Of a stretch of DNA of 64,000 bases, positions 41,965-53,135 are shown in pieces. This DNA is from Meconema thalassinum. Its lineage: Eukaryota; Arthropoda; Insecta; Orthoptera; Tettigoniidae. A program made the position numbers and the translations under genes. The stretch's first letter is position 1; the number at the start of each line of letters is the position of its first letter. The notes under the pieces were generated by a model. The model ran no database searches, was not told where the DNA came from, and saw only the letters and a program-made list of their open reading frames with translations. Location of the stretch: NCBI GenBank assembly GCA_946902985.2, contig OX336388.2:228306467-228370466 (forward strand), in the 5' to 3' direction.

Positions 41965-43313
41965 AAACAAGAAGTTCCGTGACGAACTAAAGAGCCTACT
42001 TTTCTTAAAATTAATATAAATGCCAATGATTAATCTACAGTATATGAATCTATCTAGATTGAGAAAATATACCTGGTATAATGTAGCCTAATAGAGCACT
42101 ACAGTTGGCAGCCCTGGTGACTGAATATATTCTTAGTTCCATTTCTTAAAGTACAGAATACAAAATTTGGTTGAAGTCCAATGGACGTTACATGCAGTTA
42201 GACATTGAATCTATCAGCACGAGTAAAAGCATGTTGGCAACGATGTCATGCGTGTGCTGGTCAGAAATAAACTGAAATATTATATCTTGTTGTGCCAATT
42301 TTAGATGAAATCCATTTGTTAGTATAGAAGTTACGTGTATTTTAAAATTGGAACTATCAGCAGGCATTGAATCATGTTGGCAGCACTGACTTATATTAAT
42401 TACTCCAAATTAATCTAGAATGCCAGGTGCTACACGTGTGCAAAGAATAGAGCTGTTGGCTTGCATACTTTCTGATGTATTGATATTAGGGTAAAAAAAT
42501 ATAGACAGCGTTTATTAACAGTTGGCAGTCCTGATTGCTCTTAAGAATACTTATCGTCATATCTGTTATGTTACACATAGCACATACGAAATTTGGTTGA
42601 TATCCAACTGATAGTATAGAAGTTACATGTATTTAAAAATTGGTCCTATCAGCAGGCTTAGAATCATGTTGGTAGAACTAACGTATATAAGTTACTCCAA
42701 ATTAATCTAAAATGCCAGGTACTATATGTGTGCATTGTTTAAAGCTGTCGGCTTGCATACTTTCTGATATATTGGTATTTGGATATAAAAAATAGAGAGA
42801 ACAATTATTAATATTTGGCAGCCCTGGTGGCTCTTAAAATACGCTCAGTCATATCTGTTTATGTACACATATTATATACATAATTTGGTTGAAATCCAAG
42901 TGATAGTTTAGAAGTTATAACATTTAAAAATTGGACATATCAGAACGCTTAATATTATTTTGGCAGCACTGTCATGTATGGCCTCCTGGAAATTAAACTG
43001 GAATAGTATTATCTACATGAGTGCCAATTTTGGAATAGCTCCCATGGATACCTTGCAAGATATCCAACATGGAACTCAAATTTCTAGTGCGTTTTTTCAG
43101 CAGTTGGTAGCACTAACATCATTTTCAAACATGGGCTTATGATATTCCGATATACATCTTTTCTCATACTAAATTTGGTTTCGATTGCTGAAGCCGTTTA
43201 GGAGTTGATAGGGAGACACACACACAGCCAGACAGACAGACATTTTCCCGAATGGATGTCATAAGTCTAAATTTTTCCTCATTTTTGCAAAATGTGAAAA
43301 GTAGGCTAAAAAT
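41965..43313 (+). mobile_element. X1 element (copy 3), apparently full length
   Basis: Starts ACAAGAAGTTCCGTGACGAA then AGAGCCTACTTTTC; about four ~300-bp units follow. It then has 'gattgctgaagccgtttaggagttgatag', a CA/CAGA tract (43214-43241), and the end hairpin CATTTTTGCAAAATG then GAAAAGTAGGCTAA. The inverted AGCCTACTTTTC/GAAAAGTAGGCT pair is the X1 counterpart of the X2 pair. Confidence 0.85.
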
Positions 43314-43369
43314 GAAAATCAGAAGCAATGGCAAAGGAATGTTGCAGTCTGTTATTGATTGATTTAGGC

Positions 43370-43690
43370 GCTTTGTGACATGGTAATTATGTATCCCTGT
43401 GTACTAGGGTGTGTGAGTATGGAAAATGTTGTCTGATAACCTGTGTTGTTGTGATGGCTGTGCTAGTGTGTGTATTTGTAATTCAGGTGAGGATTAGGAA
43501 GGAGGCAGGCGTGGCTTTAAGTTAGGAAACAACATCAGCATTCACCTGGAGTACAAGTGGTAAACCATGGAAAAATACATTCAACATGGTTGAGATGGGG
43601 GTCGAAACCACCTCTTCTCTGTTTTGATACATGAGGCTGAGTGTACCCCATTCCAGCCCTCAGACAAGAATTAAATTTCTTGACAGAACC
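43370..43690 (+). mobile_element. S4 dispersed repeat
   Basis: Shares 'tgtctgataa', 'aaccatggaaaa' and 'gaggctgagtg..ccagccctcagac' with 53405-53770. Confidence 0.6.
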
Positions 43691-44045
43691 AAGAAAAACA
43701 TATTCAAAAACACAGAAACAAAAACAAAAGGAAACAAATCAAGAAACACAAAAACAAACATACAAAGACGAAAACAAGAACACAAAACACAAGAAAAGAA
43801 CAAAAACAAAATCACAAAAACACAAGACCAAAAAAACACAGATACAAAAACAAAATCAAAAACAAAAACATAAATATAAGCAAAAACAAAACCACATAAA
43901 CACAGAATCAAAAACAAAACACAAAAACACAGAAACAAAACCAAAATACAAACAAAAACAACAACCCATCAATACAGAAACAAATACAAAGCACAAAAAA
44001 GACAATAAAAAAACACAAAACCAAAACTCAAGAACACAAAAACAT
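43691..44045. repeat. A/C-rich low-complexity tract
   Basis: AAAAACACAAAAACAAA-type sequence of about 355 bp directly before an X2 copy. ORFs rich in K, Q, T and N here are compositional. Confidence 0.85.
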
Positions 44046-45055
44046 AGGCCATATAGATATGTACTATTAGATGACGATTATTGCGTAGGTTCATTATTCA
44101 AACGTTGACTTCGATCGCATTTTTAAGACACAAGAAATAAAAAACTTAATTTGAAAATTTCTCAAAGCCGCCATCTTGAGAATATGTAAACAATTGAACT
44201 AAATTAGATGTCAGTGCATTACAATAAGTATAAACATTTGCTGTACCAAGTTTCACTGGACTCGGATGGTTAAATCGCGAGAGGAGACGTCTATATAAAT
44301 GTTTCAAATTGGCTTGGCCGCCATGTCCGTTTTGTTCTTCACAGGTTTTGGAAGGTCAAATAGGTTAACTTCTAGTAGTGCCCTTTAGTGCGGCTTCGGT
44401 GGCGTAGTAGGTAGCATGCTGCACCAATGTGCCCAAGATCGCGGGTTCAAACCCGGCCGAAGCCGTTGGATTTTTTAAGAGCGTTAAAATCCTTAAGTGT
44501 GCCTTTCTTCGGAGGGGAAGTAAAGCCGGCGGTCCCATGTCATAGATTTATGGCATGTTAAATATCCTTCCACAGACTAATATTGCGTGAAGCTAAATTT
44601 CTTGGTTAGATTTCGTTGGAACGCTCTATCAAAGTTCCAAAGTTCACCGCTAGGTATCATTGACATCTGGTAGCGAAAGTTAGAACTACTTGAAATTGAA
44701 CGGAATCTGCAGCTCACTCTATGGGAGTCCACTAGAAGTAGCTACAGACTCAGGCGAGCCGAACATGTCCTCGGACACTCCCGGTACTAAAAGCCATACG
44801 ATAAATAAATAAAATCACTATACAAAATTTCTGGGTGATATCGATAATAGTTTCGGAGATACAGAATGCCGGTAAAATAATTTGCACAGCTGCCATGTTG
44901 AATTGGTGAGGCGTAATAAAATTTGAAGGACGCTGTGAGTGTCGGACAAAATAGTACTATGACATTACCGAGTTTCATTGAAATCATTCGAGTAGTTTTG
45001 ATTTTGTTACGGGGAAACACACACACGGGCAAAAGGTGATCTCATAAACCTCTTA
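44046..45055 (+). mobile_element. X2 element (copy 5), 5'-truncated
   Basis: It lacks the ACAAGTAGTTCC start and begins within the first unit. It ends near AAGGTGATCTCATAAACC with a degenerate hairpin. Interrupted by SINE S1 at 44392-44815. Confidence 0.75.
44392..44815 (+). mobile_element. tRNA-derived SINE (family S1)
   Basis: The head GCGGCTTCGGTGGCGTAGTA has an A-box-like stretch and B box GGGTTCAAACCC (44450-44461). The body follows, with an A-rich tail AAATAAATAAA at 44804-44815. It lies within X2 (TGCCCTTTA before, ATCACTATACAAAATT after). It is a SINE rather than a tRNA gene, because the body extends ~350 bp beyond the tRNA-like part. Confidence 0.85.
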
Positions 45056-45177
45056 CCTCCCTTAACATGCGGAATATTAAAACTGTTTTAAATGGTCGAT
45101 TGTCCTCTAAACGTTACCTAAGACACTTGTCTGAAAGAATTTTCGATATGACCCTCCCTTATTCTAGAGTTGTCCGG
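45056..45177. other. No feature seen
   Basis: Short unassigned stretch between X2 copy 5 and SINE S2. Confidence 0.4.
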
Positions 45178-45430
45178 CTTCGTGGCTAAATGGTTAGATC
45201 GCTAGGCTTTGGCCCGAAGTGCCCCGGGTTCGATTCCCGGCCGAGCCATCAGGGATATTAATCTCCTGTTGTTAATTCCCGTGAATCGGGAACGGGGTGT
45301 ATGTAACGTCTTCATCATCACTTCTTCCTCATTACGACGGGCAGGTCGCCCACGGGCGTCAACTAGAAAGAAAATACCTGCACTCGGCCTCTGTGGAGGC
45401 CACACGATCATTCATTCACTCTAAGGGTTG
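45178..45430 (+). mobile_element. tRNA-derived SINE (family S2)
   Basis: The head GGCTTCGTGGCTAAATGGTT shows an A box, and GGGTTCGATTCCC (45227-45239) is a good B box with a complete T arm; the 3' acceptor half CCGAGCC pairs with GGCTTCG. The anticodon region is degenerate. The SINE body and the 3' tail shared with S3 (GGCAGGTCGCCCACGGGCGT) follow. Confidence 0.85.
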
Positions 45431-45462
45431 GACAAAATCTTTTGGGAATTATAAGCTGACTA

Positions 45463-45998
45463 GCGGGCCCGTGCGAGAAATAAACCACACTTTCCCCAAT
45501 AGGTTTATAATGAGAGACTTTAGGATAAAGGTTGTTATGTTTTTAATTCAACCAAATGATTATGGAACGCTATTTATATTTCAGTTAGATTCCTAACTAA
45601 AGAAGGCCATCACTGAAAATGGGATCATCATAACACTCAGCGCTTATTCGATATTTAAGGAAGTATAGGATTTGAAAACTCAGTCCTTTGATTTACTGTT
45701 TCTGAAATCCATGCAAAATGATAAAGGAAAGACCTCAGAATGTTAAAATGACATGAAACAGGCGTCACAGCGGCCAAAATGTGAAGTCGACAGCAATGAC
45801 GGACAGCAACAGTATCTGCAAATCGCACACTTCGTACATTTTTTAAAGTCATTTTTTAAAGCAATTATAGATATTTATGAAATTAGAGTGCAATACGTCA
45901 CTCCTAATGTCTATTCTCTTTCATTTGAATGCTCATTTGTCACGATCGGTCGCTTGTGAGCGGCGAAGGAGGGATGCATACTACTGAAATAATATATA
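45463..45998 (-). mobile_element. Helitron 3' end and body (family H5)
   Basis: Minus strand ends ...CTCGCACGGGCCCGCTAG followed by T, with a GGGCCC palindrome before CTAG (45463-45466), a typical Helitron terminus. The body at 45870-45950 shares 'gagtgc-ata-gtcact' sequence with 59066-59110. The 5' end is not resolved; it may run up to the next Helitron. Confidence 0.65.
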
Positions 45999-46715
45999 CT
46001 AGCATTAGGCCTACCCGTCGCGGCTTCGCCCGCAAATATTCTAGTTGTAAAGAGTACACTTAGCAAAATCTCAATCATGAATGCTATGATTGATTTATCC
46101 TTGGTATGAATAATCAGACTTTATCAATTCGGCTACTGGTGCAGTGGTTAGGGGTTTGTCATTCCTTCATAGGTATATCAGAGCGCAGTTAGTTTTCTGG
46201 GAATATCACAGTCACTGTTAACTTAAGGGCCGTTAAATGTGGTTTTCGGAGACCCTATATAGTCGGGTGAAAAATACCTTTTGTACCACACTCACACGTG
46301 AAAATTGCGTGGAAAAATTCCAGAGTGCCCCTTGACCCCCTTAAGCGCACTATGCTGTATGTATTGATGAACTGTAGAGCTTAATTTGGTTCAGTGATAA
46401 CTTTATAACCGTCTGGAAACTTTCACAGTAATGTAATAATTGGAATTGCATTGCGTCTTACAGAAATAGATGGACCAGTGAGATTCTGTTACCATGGTTA
46501 CCGTGTAGCATTCTTTCATTATTTCATTGTAAATATACATGTTTTAAGGTATTTATTTAATTGTGAGGCATTTCAAGAGTAAGTGAGGGCGTTTCGCTTA
46601 CGCATTGGGTTATGCTGAACCTGTAGGTACCCCATATGTGTAGGTTGGTGTTAATGGGACCCTATTTTCGGTACAAAACTGGAATGGGACCTTAGCAGAA
46701 TAATATAGGGAGGGA
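45999..46715 (-). mobile_element. Non-autonomous Helitron, complete (copy 2)
   Basis: On the minus strand it starts TCCCTCCCTATATTATTCTG (46715) after A and ends GACGGGTAGGCCTAATGCTAG before T. It is about 717 bp and matches 5164-5873 throughout. Confidence 0.85.
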
Positions 46716-47089
46716 TATTTGATGGGGCTTATCGTTTGCTAAACATGTGGAACTTCTATAGATATATAACAGTTGGCAAATTTAGTGAATTCGATATATT
46801 GCTTGGTGAAATCTACCTCCGCCTTCTGACGTGCGGAGAGGGATATTTTTCCTTTTTGTAGATTTCAGCAGTTGGTCAATACAATGATTTTGAATAAAAC
46901 ATTGAGAATGATTTAAGTTCTTCATTTGAGTTTAATACTAATTTACACACCTCTGTAATTATCATTTCATCAGGGGATGACAATTATTATCATCCCCATC
47001 CAAGTAAGACTGATTGTTCAATATGCAATATCCCACAATAAAAGGCAACACAAGAATAATGATACATATAATTAATCTTCAAGATTTAC
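46716..47089. other. No feature seen
   Basis: AT-rich sequence without a recognised family. Confidence 0.4.
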
Positions 47090-47216
47090 CCAATAGCTAG
47101 AGGCATGATTTTTTCGCATTAACGATAAAACATATTTTGAAGCGATTTTGCGATATCTTTACGAATCATATGTTTCTGGTAAAGAAGATATGGATATTGT
47201 TCACTAACTAAAGCGA

Positions 47217-48250
47217 AACAAATTATGGGAGTATCAGGGCCACTCACCGATTTAAATATCTTGGAGAAATAATTAGTAGCAATGGGACGGATAAATTGGC
47301 AATTGAGAACAAAAAAGGGAAATTGGAAAGATTACATTTTTGTACAAAAAATATATACAAAAGAACCTGTCTATCAATGCAAAATTATGACATGGAAACT
47401 ACAAATATAACCGGAATGGAGAATTTGCTCAAGATAGAAAGAAGAATTCTAAGAAGGATTTATGGACCTAGGAAAACACAGGAAGGTTATAGACTGAGAT
47501 CCAATGCAGAAATTTATAGTAAAATCGACAACCTTGAAGTGATGATCAGAAAACGGCGACTTTAGTTCTACGGTCATATGGTCCGCATGGATTGCTCAAG
47601 GTTAAACAAACAAATTTTTGATTTAAAAAAAGTCGAACTATTTTTTTTTTTGTCGTGTAGCTTCCTGAGAGGCCGAGTGCAGGTCTTTCTGGTCGACGCC
47701 CGTGGGCGACCTGCGCGTCGGGATGAGAGATGGAATGGATGAAGATGAATGAAACTGGGCAAGGATGTGGAAGGAAGCGGCCGTGGCCTGCCAGAAGGTA
47801 CTGTCCCAGCATTTGCCTGGTGTTGAAAATGGGAAACCACGGAAAACCATATCAAGGACAGCCGACGGTGGGGCTCGAACCCACGCGTCTACCGAGTCAG
47901 CAGAGAGCTTGGCCCCTTGACCTAACGCAGCGCTTTAGCCCGCGTAGCCACTACTGTCGGTAGTCGAACTATAAAGGGCAAGGAGGCTATGTAAAACAAA
48001 TGAAAGAAGAACTTCATTAATTCAAAATTACTGAAGAAGATTGTCTAACTCGAATAGAGTACAGAAAAAAAAATTGGCCTCAAAGTTCTTGTCGGGGAGA
48101 AGAAGAATCTCAACAGAGGAGAATGGACTGCTGAAAGAAGAGCTGCGCAGTCGACCAGGATGAAAGACTTCTGGAAGAGAAAGAAGGAAACTAGACCTAT
48201 AAAGAAGTAATATTTGCGTGGTCCTTGTTGGCCTGCCCGCGGTGTAGATA
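47217..48250 (+). pseudogene. 5'-truncated LINE inside the hAT, with 12-bp target duplication
   Basis: TAACTAAAGCGA flanks it (47205-47216, 48251-48262). It encodes the RT end: FKYLGEIISSNGT at about 47249, then IERRILRRIYGPRKTQEGYR and KRRL-stop-FYGHMVRMD. After the SINE it continues VKQMKEEL and GEWTAERRAAQSTRMKDFWK to a stop near 48210. Internal stops (for example at about 47565) and the SINE make it dead. The cleanest retroposition footprint of this LINE family in the window. Confidence 0.85.
47642..47961 (-). mobile_element. tRNA-derived SINE (family S3)
   Basis: Inserted in the LINE with an 11-bp duplication AGTCGAACTAT (47631-47641, 47962-47972). On the minus strand the head has GGTTCGAGCCCC (B box, about 47875), the core has 'ttttccgtggtttcccattt', and the 3' tail is shared with S2; it ends in poly(A) (T11-12 at 47641-47651 on the plus strand). 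Confidence 0.9.
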
Positions 48251-48661
48251 TAACTAAAGCGATGAGGCTATTTTAAAGTGAAATTCAATTATTTCGCGAT
48301 AAGCGCGATATTACAGCGAAATCTGTAGTGAGTAACCAACTTGAAATTTTGTTTCAGGATTATGTATGAAAAGAAAGAGAAGAGCGAAAAATATTCAACA
48401 AGTTGAAATAATTCAGTCACAGCTAGCATTAAAATTAATGCAAAATCAGGAATATAATAAAATAATATTGGAGGCTTACTAGTAATTTATACATCTTCCA
48501 TTCATATAAATAATTCAGAACCAGAATAATGAAACCTTTAATGATTAACTTTAGAATTGTATTAAAGTGATATCTACTTCGCGAAATTACGCGAAAATTG
48601 GTATTCTTTTCGCGAAATTGTTAAAAAATGAGTGCGAAAAATTCATGCCTCTACCAATGGC

Positions 48662-49559
48662 TCTCTTGATACCATCACTTATTGCATTTTGGGAATGTAT
48701 TCCCGTTATTTGAAGCATTACATTTGAACGGATTTAAACGGAATATTACCCCTAAAAGATTTATTCTCCTATTACAGTTATCAAATTACCACATCGTTCT
48801 CGTTGACATCAAAGAGTAAAAATATTTCGAACGTCAATAGAACATCATTAACATCGTCCACATGGGTAGAAATGAATATCAAATACCATCCTTGCCTATC
48901 CTTTCTTTGGCATTCTTCAAGAAGCTTCCGTCTCCCACATTAGGATGCAGGTGCGCTAAACATTCCTTGAACTAATCGAACCACATCAAAGAGATTTTAT
49001 TATGAATAATAAAAAAAAAGACGTAAGAAAGAACGAGAGATGAGATTTTCTCTTTTTTTTATTTCATTCTAACAGGCATCCATTTTATTTCCAGTGCAAT
49101 GAGCCCAAATCCATTCAATAATACCAGACCTATACAACCGATGAATAATCTTTCAACCCTTTTGATTCTCCTTTCTTTTCTTTTTTTCTTTTGTCCAAAG
49201 CTATAAGACGTCTAAGATATTCTAATGCCACCACATTCAGAGCTGTCTTTTGTGACTTGGGCTTCTGTCGTGGAGGATATAGGGAATAAGGTTTCCAATC
49301 TTTGATCGGCGGATCTTTCGAGTGGGAGAGAGACAGTGAGATGGAGATTAAAGAACAAGGGAGACAGAGAATTGAAAGGGAAACGAGAACGAACATTTTT
49401 TTAGTCTTGTTTCCCAATGAATATGCACGTCGATCCTGTAAGATGTCATGCATATAAGTTGAGATTTGTTTGGGTGACACAGACAAGGTAAGGGATTGGT
49501 TTGAAGCCTGTTCGTCGCACTTCTGCTATTTCTGATGATTTGTTACTATTATTAATTAA
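48662..49559. other. No gene seen; TTTA tract at the right edge
   Basis: No domain in the short ORFs. The (TTTA)n run at 49567-49590 is the tail of the LINE that follows on the minus strand. Confidence 0.4.
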
Positions 49560-49941
49560 TTAATTCATTTATTTATTTATTTATTTATTCGTTAATTCCC
49601 CATAAGGAGAGCGTTACGTCACAATCAATTTTCATGTTTATTCTGCCCTTTTCTTCTTTTTTCCCAAACACCTCACATACACACGCTATGCTTCCTCTTT
49701 CTCTCCTCCGTCCACTTCTTTCCCGGTTGTCTCTCTTTGGGAGTTTGCTCAAACTTCTGTTGTCTAAGTTTCTCTCTGTATGTGCTCCTGTCCGCCATGT
49801 CTTCAGTAGAGACGTTTAGTTTCTTGAGGTCTTCCACGGTTTCCTTTACCCAATTGGCCATCAGTGCACTATTCGTAACTATATTAAAAAAATTCTTGGC
49901 CAGTCTGTCTTCGGTCATCCTATGAATACGTCCACACATTT
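49560..49941 (-). pseudogene. LINE 3' end with ORF2 tail and (AAAT)n
   Basis: Minus strand: RIHRMTEDRLAKNFFNIVTN (49932-49873), WVKETVEDLKKLNVSTEDMA and RQPGKKWTEERKRKHSVCM to a stop at 49673. A 3' UTR and the TTTA tract (AAAT tail) follow. The tail gives the retroposition orientation. An X2 element adjoins at 49942. Confidence 0.8.
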
Positions 49942-51022
49942 TTAGCCTATTTCCATTAATGAAAAAAAAATAGGCTTATGAGATCACCTTTTGTCCGTGT
50001 GTCCGTCTGTGTGTGCGTGTGTGATTCGTGTGTGTGTGTGTGTGTCCCTAATAACTTCTAAACGGCTGGAGGGATTTCAATGAAACTCGGTAAGTTCATA
50101 GCACTATTCCGGCCGACCCCGACCGTGCCCATCAAATTTTGTTATGTCTCACCAATCCAACATGGCGGCTGTGTGAAATATTTCACCAGCATTCAATATC
50201 TCCGAAATTATTACCGATATCACCCTGGAAGTTTGTACGGTGATAAAGGGCACTACTAGAAGTTCACCTATGTGAGGTTTGAAAATCTGGTAACAACAAA
50301 ACCAACATGGCGGCCAAGCGAATTCGCGACTTAAAATTGACGTTTCTCGCGATTTAACCAATCAAACGCTATGAAACTTGGTACAGTATATGTTTATACT
50401 CATTGTAATGCACTGGTATCTAACATCGTTCAATTGTTTACATAACCTCAAAATGGTGGCTGTGCGAAATATTTCACCGCATTCTATATCTCTGAAACTA
50501 TTAGCGTTATCACCCTGAAATTTTGTACGGAGATTAAGGGCACTACTGGACGTTCATCTATGAGACTTTGAAAAACCGGTTAACTAAAAAACGAACTTGG
50601 CGGCCAAGCGAAGATGAAAGTTTTAAATAGACTTTTATCTCGATTTAATAGTCCAAACGCAATGAAACTTTGTACAGAAAATGTTGATACACATTGTAAT
50701 GCACTGGTATCTAATTTAGTTCAATTGTTTACATAACCTCAAGATGGCAGCTGTGCGAATTTCTTTTTCTTGTGTCGTAAGCATGCGATCGAAGTGAAAG
50801 TTTAAATAATGAACCTAAGCAATAATTGTCCTTTAATGGCACATAACTCTAAGACCTACATTTATAAAAATCCAACATGGCGACCATCCGCAATATTTAG
50901 TCGGTTCTCAATATCTACGAATCTATTACATCAATCAAACTGAATTGTGTATGTTGATAGTTGCATTTAACATGAGTAGGATATATGAAAATAAGCTGTA
51001 TAGTTCTTCACGGAAATACTTG
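49942..51022 (-). mobile_element. X2 element (copy 6)
   Basis: Minus strand: starts ACAAGTATTTCCGTGAAGAA (51022) and ends with the hairpin AGCCTATTTTTTTTTCATTA/ATAGGCT at 49942-49976. It contains about three ~300-bp units and lies between two LINE 3' fragments of the same family. Confidence 0.85.
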
Positions 51023-52110
51023 TTTGTTTATTTATTTATTTATTCATTCATTTATATATTTTTTCGTTAATTCCCCATAAGGAGCGCGTTACAACACAAT
51101 CAATTTTCATGTTCTATTCTGGCCCTTTCTTCTTTTTTCCCCAAAACCTCTCATATACACACTATGCTTCCTCTTTCTCTCCTCCGTCCACTTCTTTCCC
51201 GGTTGTCTCTCTTTGGGAGTTTGCTCAAACTTCAGTTGTCGAAGTTTTTATCATTTCAAATGATCTTGTTGACTTCATCGTTATGCTTTGTTCTACCGTT
51301 ATGCGTTACGGTTACGGCATGTATGACGTCATCATGTAATGGATAATGGAGTGTGTTATTATTTATTATTATTATTATTTATTAAATTATATTGTTACAA
51401 TATGATAAAGACAGGTCGAAATAGGATATCAAATTCATACAGAGCAGGAAGTGATATCACATATGCCACTAAAAGGTGCTACCTTGTGTGTGGGATGCAT
51501 ATCATTGATTACTATTTCAAAAAATTGTATAATGCCTTAGCCGAATAACACGTTCTATGTAAATGATGTATACACTAAAAAATAATGAATAAGAAGGAAA
51601 ATTGAATTTGCGGTTGTATAAACTTGTAGGCTCAACTAATTATATTTTCAATTTTAATTTTCTTTTCTCTGAGCAAATGTTTTATATGCATCTTCAGGTT
51701 TGCATGATTTCCTTTAAATTCTTTTAATTTAATTGGGAGAATGTTATATAATTTTGGTGAGAAATACAGAAAGAATTCTGGGGCTTCAAGCGAAGCGAGA
51801 AGCCCTCCTGAGCCTTTCTAACATGTGTGGCATTTGTAGCATGCGTCATTTGAAATGACATAAAGTCTATTCTCTCAGACTGACTGTATCTTTTCTCTGT
51901 ATGTGCTCCTGTCTGCGATGTCTTCTGTAGAGATGTTTAGTTTCTTGAGGTCCTCCACGGTTTCCTTTACCCAATTGGTTTTAGTGTAGTATTCATAACT
52001 ATATTAAAAATTTTCTTGACCTGTCTGTCTTCGGTCATCCTATGTATATGTCCATACATTTTTGCCCTTGTTTTCTTTATGTTGTTTATAAACGTCTCTT
52101 TCTGTTCGTA
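51023..52110 (-). pseudogene. LINE 3' end (second copy), interrupted by E642
   Basis: Minus strand: NWVKETVEDLKKLNISTEDI..DRSTYREK (about 51985-51892), then after the insertion KFEQTPKERQPGKKWTEERK (51249 downward) to a stop near 51160, a 3' UTR and a TTTA tract (51027-51046). Nearly identical in order to 49560-49941, which supplies the empty site for the insertion. Confidence 0.8.
51250..51891 (-). mobile_element. E734-family element, copy 2 (642 bp)
   Basis: It shares the terminal ~100 bp on each side with 7384-8117 (GATCATTTGAAATGAT end; CAGTCAGTCTGAGAG start; GCTTCAAGCGAAGCGAGAAG). Its middle (51345-51780) is unrelated to the other copies. Flanking T-runs are consistent with an AAAA duplication. 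Confidence 0.7.
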
Positions 52111-52111
52111 C

Positions 52112-52315
52112 AGTTCAACGTTTGAATAATGAACCTACGCAGAAATCGTCATCTAATAGTACATAACTCTATGGCCTACACATATAAAAATCCAAAATGG
52201 TGACCATGCAAAATATTTAGACTGTTCTCAGTGTCTATTAATCTATGATAGCAATCAAACTGAAATAAGTAGGATATATGAAAATAGGCTGTATATTTCT
52301 TCACGGAACTTCTTG
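52112..52315 (-). mobile_element. X2 element, 5' fragment
   Basis: Minus strand: TTTCCGTGAAGAAATATACA start region through CTATTTTCATATATCC and the first ~200 bp only. Confidence 0.75.
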
Positions 52316-52784
52316 TTTTCCACATATTCCGGTAATTGGAATTCTAGTGTTCACCGATTGAAAACTACAATATTATTTGTCAATAAGGCAACACTGTAAA
52401 ATGGCTTCCAAGCTATCTTTATATGAGAATGAATCACAAGAAGCCGACACTCGTGAGATGTAACCAACAACAACAAAACTACGGAGCAAGAGAAATGTGA
52501 TATTCAGTGACTTAATTAAGATTTTCCCTGACAGTCGCCTTGTGATCCATAACGAGTCGATAATGGAACCTCAAGATCAAAGAAGACGTTCTTGGTTGTC
52601 CCTCGGGAAACCCCCGCTATCTCTGCCCCCCCTCCCCTTTCTGTCACACTCCACGACATGAAGACCACAAATATAATCAAAAACATCAGTGCCATCTCGT
52701 CAGTCAGTTCAACTCGTGGCGTAATGGCTGTCACCGCGAAGGTCTGGGTTTGATCCCGAGACATTTAATTGTTAAGATGATGAT
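52316..52784. other. No gene; tRNA-like SINE head near 52715-52765
   Basis: CGTGGCGTAATGGCTG and GGGTTTGATCCC look like tRNA-type A and B boxes on the plus strand. No full SINE body could be matched. Otherwise unassigned. Confidence 0.35.
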
Positions 52785-52925
52785 GATGATAATTGTTGTT
52801 TTAAGGGGCCTAACATCTAGGTTATCGGCCCCTAATGGTTTAGGTGATCGTGAAGATGATAATGAAATGTAAACTATAACCAAGACGAATAGAAATAAAC
52901 AGTGTCATCACTCCGCTTTTTAAGC
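52785..52925 (+). repeat. Dispersed repeat G1, 5' portion
   Basis: GGGGCCTAACATCTAGGTTA and the following ~50 bp match 6440-6490. Confidence 0.7.
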
Positions 52926-53135
52926 ATTGTAGTTCATGGTCCAGCCAGTGTGTGGTGCGGAAGTCGCGCCGAACCATAAGCAGGTGTGACAAGTAGCCCA
53001 CGAGGTTAGTACTGTAATATCCTGTGCGCGTGAAGTCATATTATGAGAGGGAATTTGTTTCTTTGTAATAGTTTACGAATGTCTGTAGAGTGCTTTGTGT
53101 GTGCAAACAACTACATTTTCTGCTGTTTCGGGAAA

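Larger units (their letters stand above)
47098..48653. mobile_element. hAT-like element carrying a nested LINE and SINE
   Basis: Inverted ends TAGAGGCATGATTTTTTCGC (47098) and, inverted, TAGAGGCATGAATTTTTCGC (48653). Flanks CCAATAGC (47090-47097) and CCAATGGC (48654-48661) form an 8-bp duplication with one mismatch. Without the 1046 bp LINE plus its duplication it is about 510 bp and encodes nothing. Both ends contain repeated TTTCGCG-type words. Confidence 0.8.

Noticed and set aside
43641..44108. 155-residue K/Q/T/N-rich ORF
   Set aside because: It reads through an A/C-rich low-complexity tract between repeats.
44392..44465. Possible true tRNA gene
   Set aside because: The tRNA-like head continues into a ~350-bp SINE body with an A-rich tail.
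45178..45250. Possible true tRNA gene
   Set aside because: The anticodon stem does not pair and a SINE body follows; a second copy with poly(A) exists at 23681-23900.
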